From NCBI GenBank assembly GCA_947044365.1, contig OX345638.1, positions 9,061,201 through 9,125,200 of the forward strand: a stretch of 64,000 nt of DNA, in the 5' to 3' direction. This DNA comes from Petrosia ficiformis (taxonomy: Eukaryota; Porifera; Demospongiae; Haplosclerida; Petrosiidae). The position numbers were made by a program, and so were the translations under genes. Position 1 is the first letter of the stretch. Every line of letters starts with the position of its first letter. Below are positions 32,825 through 45,800 of this stretch, one piece after another. The notes below the pieces were generated by a model that saw only the letters and a list, made by a program, of their open reading frames with translations, was not told where the DNA came from and ran no database searches.

Positions 32825-33854
32825 TATCCCTATGACTGCTTTGTGGTGTCCATCATTCAGTAATCATGGCTAACTTTATGATGCCTGAAACACATCAGCC
32901 TATTATAGTTATTATTTTGATTATCTACTCTGTTTACCTTTTAAAGAACCTTGTAGAACTTGTAGAATATATTTCAGGTAGAATAGCTAGCTATTAGTTC
33001 CAGTTTCTACGTAAACTACACAGCTTTCTTTCTGATGGTCTGTAGAGCTTGATCGCGCGTTCTTTTACGCGCCACGCCCATTAATTGACCGAGCCCCCGG
33101 GAATGATGTAACTTCCTTAACTACGTATACAACGCATACTCGCGTAGGTGACACTAAATAAATTATATAAATTATAATTATAAATTATTATGTTATAGTT
33201 ATAAAATGCGCGTGCGGTTTATAACAGAATTCTAAGCCCTAGCAACGAGGGCGGTACGCCCGAGTGCGCGGGCTTAGAATTCTGTTATAAACCGCACGCA
33301 CATTTTATAACTGTTTTCTAGCCACCCACTTCAATTCAAACACTCGCCTTGCTACCTTCCAGCAACTAACGAAGGATAATGTTGATATGTATGGCGTTCT
33401 TAGAAGTTCTTCTATACATTCAAACAAGTTAAAAGTCTGTACTGTTAAAAATACAGAAGCTTAGCCAGAGTGTGGGCGTAGCCCGGGACGTTTCATACAT
33501 TCGCCTTGGTGTTCTTCTGCAACTAACGAAGCATGAATTTCACATCTGTAGCTTTCTTAACACTTCAACTCACCAGTAAAACAAATTACAATCTTGAACC
33601 TTGTAAAATGCAAGAGTTATCGAGCTAAGAACAGTTATTTCTGCAACGCCCCGCCCACACAATTTTCTAATTTACGCATGCGCTATACTATTACTTTGGT
33701 TACAGCGTCTGCGAAACTGGGAAGTTATAAACCGGTCTATAACTTCCTTATAGTTGAAATATAACACATAGCAACAACATAGTAACAGGCTAGAAATATA
33801 TATATAGTTCGAACCCGTGGGAAAGCAATCATAGGGATGGCCCTACGGGCCATA
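32825..33854 (+). mobile_element. MITE family A, copy 3, interrupted by a hairpin element
   Basis: Left terminus tatccctatgactgctttgt and right terminus aaagcaatcatagggatggc as in other copies, but 1.03 kb long. The excess (about 33165-33800) begins with the hairpin at 33199-33313, indicating a nested insertion. Confidence 0.75.
33199..33313. repeat. Hairpin with GC-rich head
   Basis: Arms gttataaaatg.gcgtgcggtttataacagaattctaagccc and complement, about 48 bp each, with a loop containing gggcggtacgcccg. One of several such hairpins (see 40551, 44611, 46050). Confidence 0.9.
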
Positions 33855-34008
33855 AAAAGAAAATTTATGCTTCGTTATAAACACATAGGTTAATATTTGA
33901 TCCTTTCATGCTCTACTAAGCTCTATGCCATGGAGGGTGTAATCTATACCCAATCAATCTTACAAATAACAAGATATATAGAGAACAAGTGTATATAGAG
34001 AAAAAAAC

Positions 34009-34514
34009 ATCCCTATATTTGCTTTGTGATGACTATGTATTAAGCATTGCTGATGGCACTGGTGTCTCTACCTTTCTGTGTACTCCTGGGGCCTGAAGAC
34101 GTATGTGTAAGCCTAATTGCAGTCTAAATACACAGATGTCTGATGAACTGACTGAGGTACTCCTTCAAGGTTCTAAATGATGACTTCCTCGTGTCTGAAA
34201 CTCAACAACTTATCATACTTACTTGTTAAAGATTCTTGCATAATATCTATACTGTTTCTCTGCTATATACAACAGTTATTAGCAGTCTTACATCCTTTCT
34301 GAATCTTCCTGTAGCTCAAACGCGCGTTCTTTTACGCGCCACGCCCATTAATTGACCGAGCCCCCCCCCCCCGGGAATGACGCAACTTCCTTAACTACGT
34401 ATACAACGCATAGTCGCGCAAGTGACACAAGAATATATATATATATAATTATATATATATATATATACATTAAACCCCGTGGAAAGCAATTATAGGGATG
34501 GCCCTACGGGCCAT
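34009..34514 (+). mobile_element. MITE family A, copy 4
   Basis: Full-length form (about 505 bp) whose interior (gatgactatgtattaagcat and further) matches the inverted copy at 54614-55115. It contains a C10 run and an (AT)n tract. Confidence 0.85.
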
Positions 34515-34599
34515 AAAAACATATCCCTATGATTGCCTTGTGGTGTCTAGCATTCATTAATCATGGCTGACTTTGCACAAAGGGTAGAAAATGTTTGTG

Positions 34600-35040
34600 C
34601 TAATTAATTATTCATAATAAATTTGGTCAATTATTTTGCGTCTTTATTGATGTATTGGGATGAGACTGATGTAGTAGTTATACAGAGCTGAACTTTTTCA
34701 GCTACCTATTGTTTTAGTCATACAAGTTTGGGCCATTGTTAGGGTAACATTTGCTTTAATTAATATCTTTCAAACTGTTGGTAGCCCCTATAATTAAAAT
34801 GTCATTTACCCCTCACCCTGATTACACACTGTCATTAAATGACCAAGTCCCCCGGAATATGGAATGACGCAACTTCCTTAACTATGTATTCAATGTGCAT
34901 ATGACATGACCAAATATAATTAAACTCGTGGAAAGCGGATGCCACAAAAATTTAATTATGTAGACCTTTTGAAAATTATAATTATCAAACATAATTTATA
35001 ATTATTATGATAATGAATGAAGCTCATTTATTTCTCACAG
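34600..35040. other. Duplicated intron upstream of exon 35041, no gene
   Basis: 34900-35040 is homologous to 24880-24986 (gtagaccttttgaaaat and the following AT-rich text), showing that the duplicated block includes intron before exon 35041. A MITE A fragment lies near 34830-34900. Confidence 0.6.
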
Positions 35041-36524
35041 ATGTCTCACATACACAAGATGATGTACCTTCTTCTCTTCCCTCCAAAGAACCGAAATTGG
35101 TAATGTAAACTAGCAATCACAATATAATTATAGTAATAGAATAATTGTATTAGCACAATTATTAAATATCTGTATGAAATAATGAGTCATTTACAATATT
35201 ATAATTGACTTTAAAATTCAAGCGTAGAATAAGACAACACTATCAACTGCTAGTGAATTAGTAATCTGGTGTTCTGTTCATGAAAATTCTACTTATTTCA
35301 CAACACAATGTTTTAAACATCATATGAGGAAAACTAGTACTGAGGAAACTACATGTAGTAGTACTAATGAAGATATAGAGCAATATGTAATTCCAACTCA
35401 ACTAAATGAATATTGTAATTTAAACCACTATGAGTTATTCTGTTTGATGTAATGAGGTGTTCAAAAGTATGGAACCCTCTGCAATGTAGTGAATTTCGCA
35501 CATTTGTCACTATGTAAGCTGTTGTATTCAGATTCAAGATTATAGCGAATGTTGGGTGGGATTTGTGGTTCATCGCATGATGTAAATTCATTTGGTTACA
35601 CACCAGTTGTGAACCTTGGTCTTTGCCCTTGGTTTCCAAATAGTGTGGAAACCTCTAATTCTGTGTAACGTATATGTATAGATTACTATATAAATTCATT
35701 TCTGATAAGAAAAGACTATGGGAAATAGCTGTGATAATGAAGTATATATACAAATTGATCTTCTGTTACTTATTACTATGTTCCTACCACATATATAGCA
35801 TGATGATAGTGTAGCTCATTTCAAGATATCTGAGACGTATCATCCTGACTTTGAAGAAAAGAGGGGAGATCTTTGTATACTCATCAGTGAAGTGACTAAG
35901 ATTCTTAAAAACAAACCCGTCTCTTTAGATGACTTGAAATATTTTCTGAGTCTTTATCAGGAGTTAAGGAAGGATGCTGAAGCAGCTAAATCACTTAATG
36001 CTGCAATGAGAATTGTTGGTGATTACACATCTTTAACGAACACAAAACGCCTTGAAGCTGTTGCCAAAAGGTTTAACCTACAGGATGCTATCCTTCTCAT
36101 CGAGGAATTCAACAAATCAATTGATGAGTTCTGTGAGACGATCCAAACACAACATATATATGGTCAGGATTTTATGAAGCATTCACACAAAAATCTTATG
36201 AAATCAGAGCAAGTGAAGTTCGTTTTAGAATGGGAAGGAGATAAGACGACACTGAGTGATATACAAAGTTTACTCAGAAAAGCTTTTCATTATGAAGCAA
36301 AACATGTCATTGTGAAGGTGGTGAACAAAGGGAACTCCATTATCGTGATCTGCTATGCTCCCCTTCATCTTCACGAAGAGCTGATAAGACTAGTAAAGGA
36401 TAGAGAAGAGGACTTGAGAAATGAGAAGGTACTTTCTGTTACCATTGGAGGATATGTAATCATCGAGAGAGAAACAGAAGACAAGGTTAGAGTTTTTAGT
36501 GCTCATGCAGTTAATTACAATTAG
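35041..36524 (+). CDS. Second copy of linker plus 241-residue C-terminal domain (copy Y)
   Basis: Exon 35041-35099 (VSHTQDDVPSSLPSKEPKL, phase 1 in, 0 out) is the paralogue of 24987-25045. Exon 35799-36524 (stop TAG 36522-36524) is the paralogue of 25890-26615 with identical length. Its helical half is clearly diverged (FEEKRGDLCILISEVTKILK, LDDLKYFLSLYQELRKDA). From 36330 to the stop and beyond it is identical to copy X. No own Death domain is visible upstream: 30300-35040 holds only transposons. The exon could be reached by splicing from 30173 (phase 1), making the whole region one gene with internal duplications, or it could be a partial duplicate without a promoter. Confidence 0.75.
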
Positions 36525-36989
36525 GATTATAACACAGTGTTTTGACACAGTAGTTCTCATTAAAAGGTAACGATACAAGTGTCACTTATTATGTCTCTTG
36601 CTCTGTAAGGCATTTAGCAATGAATCAGTTTCTGGTTTTGTAGTTTTTTCCTAGTTATATACTTAATATTATTCATGTTTTACGAATTTTGTTGTTTGCA
36701 ACTTAATTATGAATATCATGAAACTTTTGTTCACATGAAATGTTTCAGCGATATTGTATTATACTGTATGTTATTATATAACATCAACTTTGATGCTATA
36801 CAAAATGGTGTATAATTATTAGTTCCCATGAATTGACAAAGCTCCCCAGAATGTCCTCAATGATGTTTACTGTGACACAAATATAATATATTATATAGTT
36901 TGAACTCATGGGAAAGCAATCATTGGGATGGCCCTGCTCTATATAACACAATTGAATAATTATCATGATTAAATATTATTTTGATGCAG

Positions 36990-37467
36990 TTGAACCCACA
37001 AGAATATTTGAAAGAGAAGGCAATTTGTCGAAGTATCTCTATGGAAGAACAAGGTGATAAATATTTGCTACAAAATTTTTATTTGTTTTCATATAGTCAC
37101 AAACAGACAATTTTATGCTAATTAACTCATACAGCGAAGCTTAAGCCAATGGTTTTGTCCATCATGATCTAGGCAGGCAGTGAAAAATAACCCAATATAC
37201 TCAACTTTATTACACTGTTTGAGTTTTTAGACATGCTATGTCGACATTCTCTTTAATATATTTACATAGATCCTCTCCGAAATGCCCATATCCACAAGAA
37301 TACCAAGAAAATATCTAACATTATTTCTCACTATGTAGAGACGGAGTCATATCATGAGATGAAGGATTCTGAGATAAATGAACTAGAGAGGGTATCAGAG
37401 ATAACATTTGAAGAAAAAATGTCTAAGGGTGTTAATATCCAATTTGATTTGTCAGTCCCTACAGAAG
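36990..37467 (+). CDS. Rearranged copy of coiled-coil exons with a fused exon (copy 2)
   Basis: Exon 36990-37053 repeats the LNPQEY exon. Exon 37270-37467 starts like 27358 (DPLRNAHIHKNTKKIS) and then, through a deletion, runs across former intron (NIISHYV) straight into the ETESYHEMKDSEINELE exon and finally into sequence of the second exon-pair copy (GVNIQFDLSVPTEG). The 198-nt result is open and keeps phase 1 at both ends. An internal 10-codon loss (ELE-R-VSEITF) is also in frame. The copy at 41174-41651 has the same structure. Confidence 0.72.
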
Positions 37468-38010
37468 GTGAGCATATAACATTAAGTTCATCATTTTATT
37501 CAGAAGGCTTAACTGATAACAACCAAATCACTTTGATCCTTCCTCACTACCAATAGTGTTGTTTTCTCATAATTAAAAGAAACTTCTATAGTGAAATCTA
37601 TGATTGCTTTCCATGGGATTGTACTATATTAGTATGTAAGCCTGTGTCACATATATCAACACGTGGCATATGAAGATAAGAAAGTTGCATCATTCAGGAA
37701 GGCTCAGTCAATTAGTGTTATAGCACATATAAGAACATTTGCTTGAGCTACAGCAGACCAGCAGGTAGAAATTATAGTTATTGTGGTTGAATTACATTGT
37801 AAGCGTTATACAAGAACCATTAAAACATAAGGAGAATAGAACAATAATAGGTGGTTGGATTTCTGACAAAGCAATCAGAGGGATCCTTTTTTATCTGTAA
37901 TTTTATCTTATTTCAGATCTTTACAACTTTATTTCAGTGGCTTGTTTATAACACTGCACAATTTGTACTGTGATTTATCAACAATACTATAATTATATAT
38001 TATATATATA

Positions 38011-38054
<44 letters not shown>

Positions 38055-38290
38055 TATGTATATAAATATATATACATATAAATTATATATATAAGGATTC
38101 ATTCATTGTGTGTAGTATTACAGTTAGCTAATGAAAAACAGAAAAAAGTACTATTAATTCACGAGAGGTTATAATATGAAAATAATATATGAAACAGGGC
38201 ATCATGGGCGTTCCTCGTTACTATAACTTCCACCTACGTTCGAATTAACCAATTTAATTAACAACGTTACATAGGCGTGATTGAGTAACA

Positions 38291-38407
38291 ATGGCGACAG
38301 ATGACTACTTTTCGACTTTGCACGACTGTATCTTTTCCATCGAAGAGTTTTCTTGCAAATCGCTTGAATCTCGCAGTAGACCTAGTGTGCTCTTTCCTTC
38401 GCAGTGA
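38291..38407 (+). other. 38-codon small ORF (MATDDYF), copy 2
   Basis: Identical in predicted peptide to the frame at 30396-30512. It lies between the fused exon and the first ankyrin-block exon, and a CA repeat follows at 38451-38470. Confidence 0.3.
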
Positions 38408-38677
38408 CCAAGAATCTTCAAAAGTAAGCCGTTGCAAAGATTAGTGGGAACACACACACACACACACACAAACCGATTACTATAACCCTCCACCTACGCT
38501 CGGGTTAGTAAGCTTCTGAATACTGTAATAATAATAATGATAGATTGACTTCATGAAGCCTCAAATGATTTTAAAATAATAATTATTTCTATGCTGTTAA
38601 TCATTAGTTTGTTCTCCAGTATAATAACATGTAACATACTATATCATTTGTTATATTCATCTTTTATAATTATTTAG

Positions 38678-40885
38678 AATTACCATCAGCAAAAACACTC
38701 ACAAAAGAGGAACAGTATAAACTAGTATGTATTATGTTATGTGATAATAATTATATATCTATATTCATATATTACTATAGGATGATGATCTGTATTGGGC
38801 AGTGATGAGTCAACATGTATTTGAATGTAAAATATTGTTGAACAAGGGTGCTAACCCTAATAAGAAACATGGTTGGGTGAGTTATCATATCAACACACAG
38901 TAATATATTGTATAGTACATGTAGGAGCTAATTCTAACTCTTGTGATATATATGTTAGTGATGAGTGATATGATATCAAGATACTCAATACTTCAATACC
39001 ATATCTGAAACTTCTGGTATTGAGTAATGTCCAAGTATTGATAGTGATACTGATACAGGTCTATAACACCTCTATTTCAATATGTCACACCATTTAATAG
39101 ATAAATGTACATACCATTCCCACATTTTAAACGGAATTTGTATTAAATTTGAATCTAATGTATAAACACATGTATTATGTGTAATATCAAATATCAGTAT
39201 CATACTCGATACCATCAATACTGATTAACAAACTACTTGATATTGTATTGAAATGAATATTTGTAGTATCACATTATGTGTAAATATAGGATTTTAATTG
39301 TAATTAATTACATGGCTATTATATATCTGTAATATAATATATTTGTTATAAGTAATTATTAATCTGTTTGTCATGACTTTAATAACTACTCAATTAACTA
39401 TTATTATTATTATCATAAACACAAGATATTACAAGTATCTAATGATTGTTATTACTACAGGATGGACTAACACCTTTACATTTCTCATCTATGAGTGGTC
39501 ATGTTGATATTGTGAAAGTGTTATTATCACATGGTGCCGATCATAATGTAAAGGATAGTGTAAGTAAATATTAAATAAATATTATGTATTATAATTTATG
39601 TATTGATTATATAATTAATTACATAGCTAATGTATATCTGTAATATATAATTGTTATAATTATTATTAACTATTAACCTGTTATGATGTCATAACATTAA
39701 TAACTACTTAATTAACTATTATTATTATTATCATATAAACACAAGATATTGCAAGTATCTAATGATTGTTATTACTACAGGATGGACTAACACCTTTACA
39801 TTTCTCATCTATGAGTGGTCATGTTGATATTGTGAAAGTGTTATTATCACATGGTGCCGATCCTAATGTAAAGGATAGGGTAAGTAAATATTAAATAAAT
39901 ATTATGTATTATAATTTATGTATTGATTATATAATTAATTACATAGCTAATGTATATCTGTAATATATAATTGTTATAATTATTATTAACTAATAACCTG
40001 TTATGATGTCATAACATTAATAACTACTTAATTAACTATTATTATTATTATCATAAACACAATATATTACAAGTATCTAATGATTGTTATTACTACAGGG
40101 AGGAGTGACAGCTTTACATTTGTCATCTCTCAACGGACATGCTGATATTGTGAAGGTGTTATTATCACATGGTGCTGATATTCATGTAAAGAATAGGGTA
40201 AGTAAATATTAAATAAATATTATGTATTATAATTTATGTATTGATTATATAATTAATTATATAGCTAATGTATATCTGTAATATATATTTGTTATAATTA
40301 TTATTAACTAATAACCTGTTATGATGTCATAACATTAATAACTACTTAATTAACTATTATTATTGCTGATCATGTGACCTGTGGCCAATCAGAGTGCAGA
40401 TATTGCGTCACGTGATTGACCATTAAATCACTTATTGCACGCAAAAGTGTGCAATAAGTGATTTAAATAGTTATTGCACACTTTGCTCACCTCTACTAAC
40501 AAAGCTGCTTCAACAACAGTGGTAGTTCACCAGATCGTCAATAAATCACTTAGAACACACTTGACAGTGCATCGTGTGTTTCAATGTAGCACTTGGGCGG
40601 TCAATAAAGGTCTCGTTTACATAACGCACTTGCCTTCGGCTCGTGCATTATCTAAACTCGACCTTTATTGACCCGCCCTCGTGCTACATTAAAACACGTA
40701 ATCACGGTAAAGTGTGTTCTAACTATTACTTATTATTATCATAAACACAAGATATTACAAGTATCTAATGATTGTTATTACTACAGGATGGACTAACCCC
40801 TTTATATTACTCGTCTAAGAGTGGTGATGTTGATGTGGTGAATGTATTATTATCACATGGTGCTGATATTCATGTAAAGGATAGT
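38678..40885 (+). CDS. Ankyrin exon block 1
   Basis: Exons 38678-38724 (LPSAKTLTKEEQYKL), 38781-38876 (degenerate ankyrin repeat DDDLYWAVMSQHVFECK, LLNKGANPNKKHGW), then four 99-nt exons 39461-39559, 39781-39879, 40099-40197 and 40787-40885. Each 99-nt exon is exactly one 33-residue ankyrin repeat of the form DGLTPLHFSSMSGHVDIVKV, LLSHGADHNVKDS. Every one is bounded by ctacag and gtaagt in phase 0, so any number can be skipped or added in frame. The introns between the first three are nearly identical as well. The usual ankyrin role is protein binding; the partner is unknown. Confidence 0.9.
40375..40735. mobile_element. Foldback insertion in an ankyrin intron (two hairpins)
   Basis: Contains a short palindrome (aaatcacttattgcac..gtgcaataagtgattt, about 40424-40465) and a larger hairpin 40551-40731 whose arms pair tagaacacac..tagcac with gtgctac..gtgtgttcta around a ccttcggctcg head. 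It splits the ankyrin intron, which resumes at about 40736. The right arm sequence recurs, inverted, at 40985-41042. Confidence 0.85.
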
Positions 40886-40984
40886 GTAAGTAAATATTAA
40901 ATAAATATTATGTATTATAATTTATGTATTGATTATATAATTAATTATATAGCTAATGTATATCTGTAATATACATTTGTTATA

Positions 40985-41050
40985 AATAGTTAGAACACAC
41001 TTTACCGTGATTACGTGTTTTAATGTAGCACGAGGGCGGGTCAATGATGT
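40985..41050. repeat. Junction of a 2.45-kb tandem duplication inside a hairpin-arm copy
   Basis: Ankyrin-intron sequence ends at about 40984. A hairpin arm (agttagaacacactttaccg..gagggcgggtcaa) follows and then runs without gap into tgatgtttactgtgacac, homologous to 36860. The 9-mer tcaatgatg is common to both partners at the join. Confidence 0.8.
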
Positions 41051-41173
41051 TTACTGTGACACAAATATAATATATTATATAGTTTGAACTCATGGGAAAG
41101 CAATCATTGGGATGGCCCTGCTCTATATAACACAATTGAATAATTATCATGATTAAATATTCTTTTGATGCAG

Positions 41174-41651
41174 TTGAACCCACAAGAATATTTGAAAGAG
41201 AAGGCAATTTATCGAAGTATCTCTATGGAAGAACAAGGTGATAAATATTTGCTACAAAATTTTTATTTGTTTTCATATAGTCACAAACAGACAATTTTAT
41301 GCTAATTAACTCATACAGCGAAGCTTAAGCCAATGGTTTTGTCCATCATGATCTAGGCAGGCAGTGAAAAATAACCCAATATACTCAACTTTATTACACT
41401 GTTTGAGTTTTTAGACATGCTATGTCGACATTCTCTTTAATATATTTACATAGATCCTCTCCGAAATGCCCATATCCACAAGAATACCAAGAAAATATCT
41501 AACATTATTTCTCACTATGTAGAGACGGAGTCATATCATGAGATGAAGGATTCTGAGATAAATGAACTAGAGAGGGTATCAGAGATAACATTTGAAGAAA
41601 AAATGTCTAAGGGTGTTAATATCCAATTTGATTTGTCAGTCCCTACAGAAG
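41174..41651 (+). CDS. Rearranged coiled-coil exons, copy 3
   Basis: Exons 41174-41237 and 41454-41651 are near-identical to 36990-37053 and 37270-37467, including the exon fusion and the 10-codon loss, so those events preceded this tandem duplication. One coding change is visible in the first exon (KAIYRS instead of KAICRS). Confidence 0.72.
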
Positions 41652-42194
41652 GTGAGCATATAACATTAAGTTCATCATTTTATTCAGAAGGCTTAACTGA
41701 TAACAACCAAATCACTTTGATCCTTCCTCACTACCAATAGTGTTGTTTTCTCATAATTAAAAGAAACTTCTATAGTGAAATCTATGATTGCTTTCCATGG
41801 GATTGTACTATATTAGTATGTAAGCCTGTGTCACATATATCAACACGTGGCATATGAAGATAAGAAAGTTGCATCATTCAGGAAGGCTCAGTCAATTAGT
41901 GTTATAGCACATATAAGAACATTTGTTTGAGCTACAGCAGACCAGCAGGTAGAAATTATAGTTATTGTGGTTGAATTACATTGTAAGCGTTATACAAGAA
42001 CCATTAAAACATAAGGAGAATAGAACAATAATAGGTGGTTGGATTTCTGACAAAGCAATCAGAGGGATCCTTTTTTATCTGTAATTTTATCTTATTTCAG
42101 ATCTTTACAACTTTATTTCAGTGGCTTGTTTATAACACTGCACAATTTGTACTGTGATTTATCAACAATACTATAATTATATATTATATATATA

Positions 42195-42238
<44 letters not shown>

Positions 42239-42474
42239 TATGTATATAAATATATATACATATAAATTATATATATAAGGATTCATTCATTGTGTGTAGT
42301 ATTACAGTTAGCTAATGAAAAACAGAAAAAAGTACTATTAATTCACGAGAGGTTATAATATGAAAATAATATATGAAACAGGGCATCATGGGCGTTCCTC
42401 GTTACTATAACTTCCACCTACGTTCGAATTAACCAATTTAATTAACAACGTTACATAGGCGTGATTGAGTAACA

Positions 42475-42591
42475 ATGGCGACAGATGACTACTTTTCGAC
42501 TTTGCACGACTGTATCTTTTCCATCGAAGAGTTTTCTTGCAAATCGCTTGAATCTCGCAGTAGACCTAGTGTGCTCTTTCCTTCGCAGTGA
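42475..42591 (+). other. 38-codon small ORF (MATDDYF), copy 3
   Basis: Same predicted peptide as at 30396 and 38291; the CA microsatellite after it is longer here (42636-42660). Confidence 0.3.
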
Positions 42592-42863
42592 CCAAGAATC
42601 TTCAAAAGTAAGCCGTTGCAAAGATTAGTGGGAACACACACACACACACACACACACACAAACCGATTACTATAACCCTCCACCTACGCTCGGGTTAGTA
42701 AGCTTCTGAATACTGTAATAATAATAATGATAGATTGACTTCATGAAGCCTCAAATGATTTTAAAATAATATTTCTATACTGTTAATCATTAGTTTGTTC
42801 TCCAGTATAATAACATGTAACATACTATATCATTTGTTATATTCATCTTTTATAATTATTTAG

Positions 42864-45800
42864 AATTACCATCAGCAAAAACACTCACAAAAGAGGAACA
42901 GTATAAACTAGTATGTATTATGTTATGTGATAATAATTATATATCTATATTCATATATTACTATAGGATGATGATCTGTATTGGGCAGTGATGAGTCAAC
43001 ATGTATTTGAATGTAAAATATTGTTGAACAAGGGTGCTAACCCTAATAAGAAACATGGTTGGGTGAGTTATCATATCAACACACAGTAATATATTGTATA
43101 GTACATGTAGGAGCTAATTCTAACTCTTGTGATATATATGTTAGTGATGAGTGATATGATATCAAGATACTCAATACTTCAATACCACATCTGAAACTTC
43201 TGGTATTGAGTAATGTCCAAGTATTGATAGTGATACTGATACAGGTCTATAACACCTCTATTTCAATATGTCACACCATTTAATAGATAAATGTACATAC
43301 CATTCCCACATTTTAAACGGAATTTGTATTAAATTTGAATCTAATGTATGAACACATGTAATATGTGTAATATCAAATATCAGTATCATACTCAATATCA
43401 TCAATACTGATTAACAAACTACTTGATATTGTATTGAAATGAATATTTGTATGTATTATGTGTAAATATAGGATTTTAATTGTAATTAATTACATGGTTA
43501 TTATATAATTAATTACATACCTAATGTATATCTGTAATATATATTTGTTATAATTATTATTAACTAATAACCTGTTATGATGTCATAACATTAATAACTA
43601 CTTAATTAACTATTATTATTATTATCATAAACACAAAATATTACAAGTATCTAATGATTGTTTTTTACTATAGTCACAACAAACACCTTTACATTTGTCA
43701 TCCAAGAGTGGTTACGTTGATATTGTGAAAGTGTTATTATCACATGGTGCTGATACTCTTGTAAAAGATTGGGTAAATTAATATTAAATAGATATTATTT
43801 ATCAAACAATGTTTACCATAGAAACAACGAATCCATACATTTTCAATGGTACTATAGTACGTGGGTGTATCAAAGGCGCCGACACTCCTCTAAAACTTAT
43901 AAACATACCACAAGCAGTTAGATGGCATCATCTAACTACCAATTATGGTAGTTAGAATACACTTCACCCAAATGTTTTAACTATGCTTTACCAGGTTTTT
44001 TTTACTTTGTGAATAAATGAAAAACATTGCATAACATGTCCAGTTACTGTGACAATTCATTTTGCTCTGAGCCATTTACGTTACATGTAATTGTGGCTGG
44101 TCCATAATTGATGTTAACTGTGCAGTTTTGTAAAGCACCAAGTGGTGGGAATGATGGTAAAGTAGAAGTAACAGAAACTTCAGACCTTGCAGACAAAACT
44201 TTGGACACATCTTGGTGTTGCTTTTCTGTTGTTCGTTCATAAAGTCTTAATGCCTTCACTGAACGATGTCCCATTCTTTCTTGAATGATTTTTTCAGGAA
44301 CATTTGCCTGGAACAATGCAGTAGCTCGCAAGCTATGGTTTGTTTTACCAGTAATTCCAACAGCAGCAATCATTTCCTTTACCATGCTATTTAATTTGTG
44401 TTCACTAACTGGTGATGAATAATCCCTTTTCTTTTTCAAAGAGAGACTTAGCTTTGCCTTTTTTGATGGTGGTTGGTCTTTTTCTGCTAGACTTTGATGA
44501 GATGGACGAAGATTCTCTTTATCCATGGTACCGGTACACTGTGAATTGACTCGTGTTAGACGAGCATGCGCAGTTACTGATACACCCACATGTACTATAG
44601 TACAAACCACATAAAGTACAGAGTGTACGGTATATTGAATATTCACTCGGCAGTTATTAAAATTAGAAGCCTCGGCTCCGCCTCGGCTTCTAATTAATAA
44701 CTGCCTCGTGTATATTCAATATACCGTACGCTCTGTACTTTATCTATAACTTAGACATTCAAATCACGCACTATGATAATATTTTACTGTATTGTACTGG
44801 ACTCGCGTGACCGGAAGTTTTATTTTACAGCGTGTCACATGTTGCTAAGTAAAAATTGTGTAGAAAGAGATTACTCTCTAATTTCTTTACTTTTAACGAT
44901 GGTGAAGTAGAGTTGTGATAAAATTTTGAACGAGATAAGTTTTGTGTATGATAAAATGTGAAAATAGAGAGGTTTTTATATGTTCAGTGCTGAAAGTCTC
45001 TTCGAGTTTGAAGTTACCCAAGATAGCTACTGGTTTGGGATTTAACTTGTAAATGCTTCAAGATAACTATCTTTATCAGGATAGTTTGAATAATAAAGTA
45101 CTACTAAGTAATAATAGGCAGAAACAAGCATTGTTTGATAAATTTATTATCGCACAGATAGAGTAAAGTGTCAATTATCGGACACCACCCATATTCGGAC
45201 GCTATAGCGCTCTCTCTACCACTGCAACTGGAATTACTACACCATAGTAAGAAAGTATACTAAGTAATATCTCTGCATACCATGTTTCATGACGATCGCT
45301 TGCTTGGTCTTAGAGTTATAAGCTTGCAAAAATGAAATTCGGACTCGCCTATGATCGGAAAAATTAATATATTGACGGACAGCTATCCATAGGTCTTATA
45401 GAACTGCTGGAAATAAATGGTTACCGTACCATAAGCTGCAACAACATCTACTCTAGTCATAAACCAAATCTCGTCTCTTAAAGTTGCTTGACTGATTTTT
45501 TGTATTCAACTATCTGGGCCATTCTGAGCAATCAATAATCGGCCACGCCTTTTTGTAAATAGTACAGTGTTTAATTGGAAGTATAATTTTTAGAATTTTT
45601 TGGTGACCAGAAGAATTTATTATTTCCAATTGAACTCTATACTAATTACAAAAAGGTGTGGCCGATTATTGATTGCTCAGAATGGCCCAGATAGTTGAAT
45701 ACAAAAAATCAGTCAAGCAACTTTAAGAGACGAGATTTGGTTTATGACTAGAGTAGATGTTGTTGCAGCTTATGGTACAGTAACCATTTATTTCCAGCAG

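Noticed and set aside
33060..33090. Possible tRNA or selenocysteine-type structure in the GCGCGT..ACGCGC core
   Set aside because: The hairpin has no acceptor stem, anticodon arm or A box; it is the core of MITE family A. A selenocysteine reading of the eIF2A TGA is likewise unsupported: no SECIS-like element is visible and the family has no Sec.
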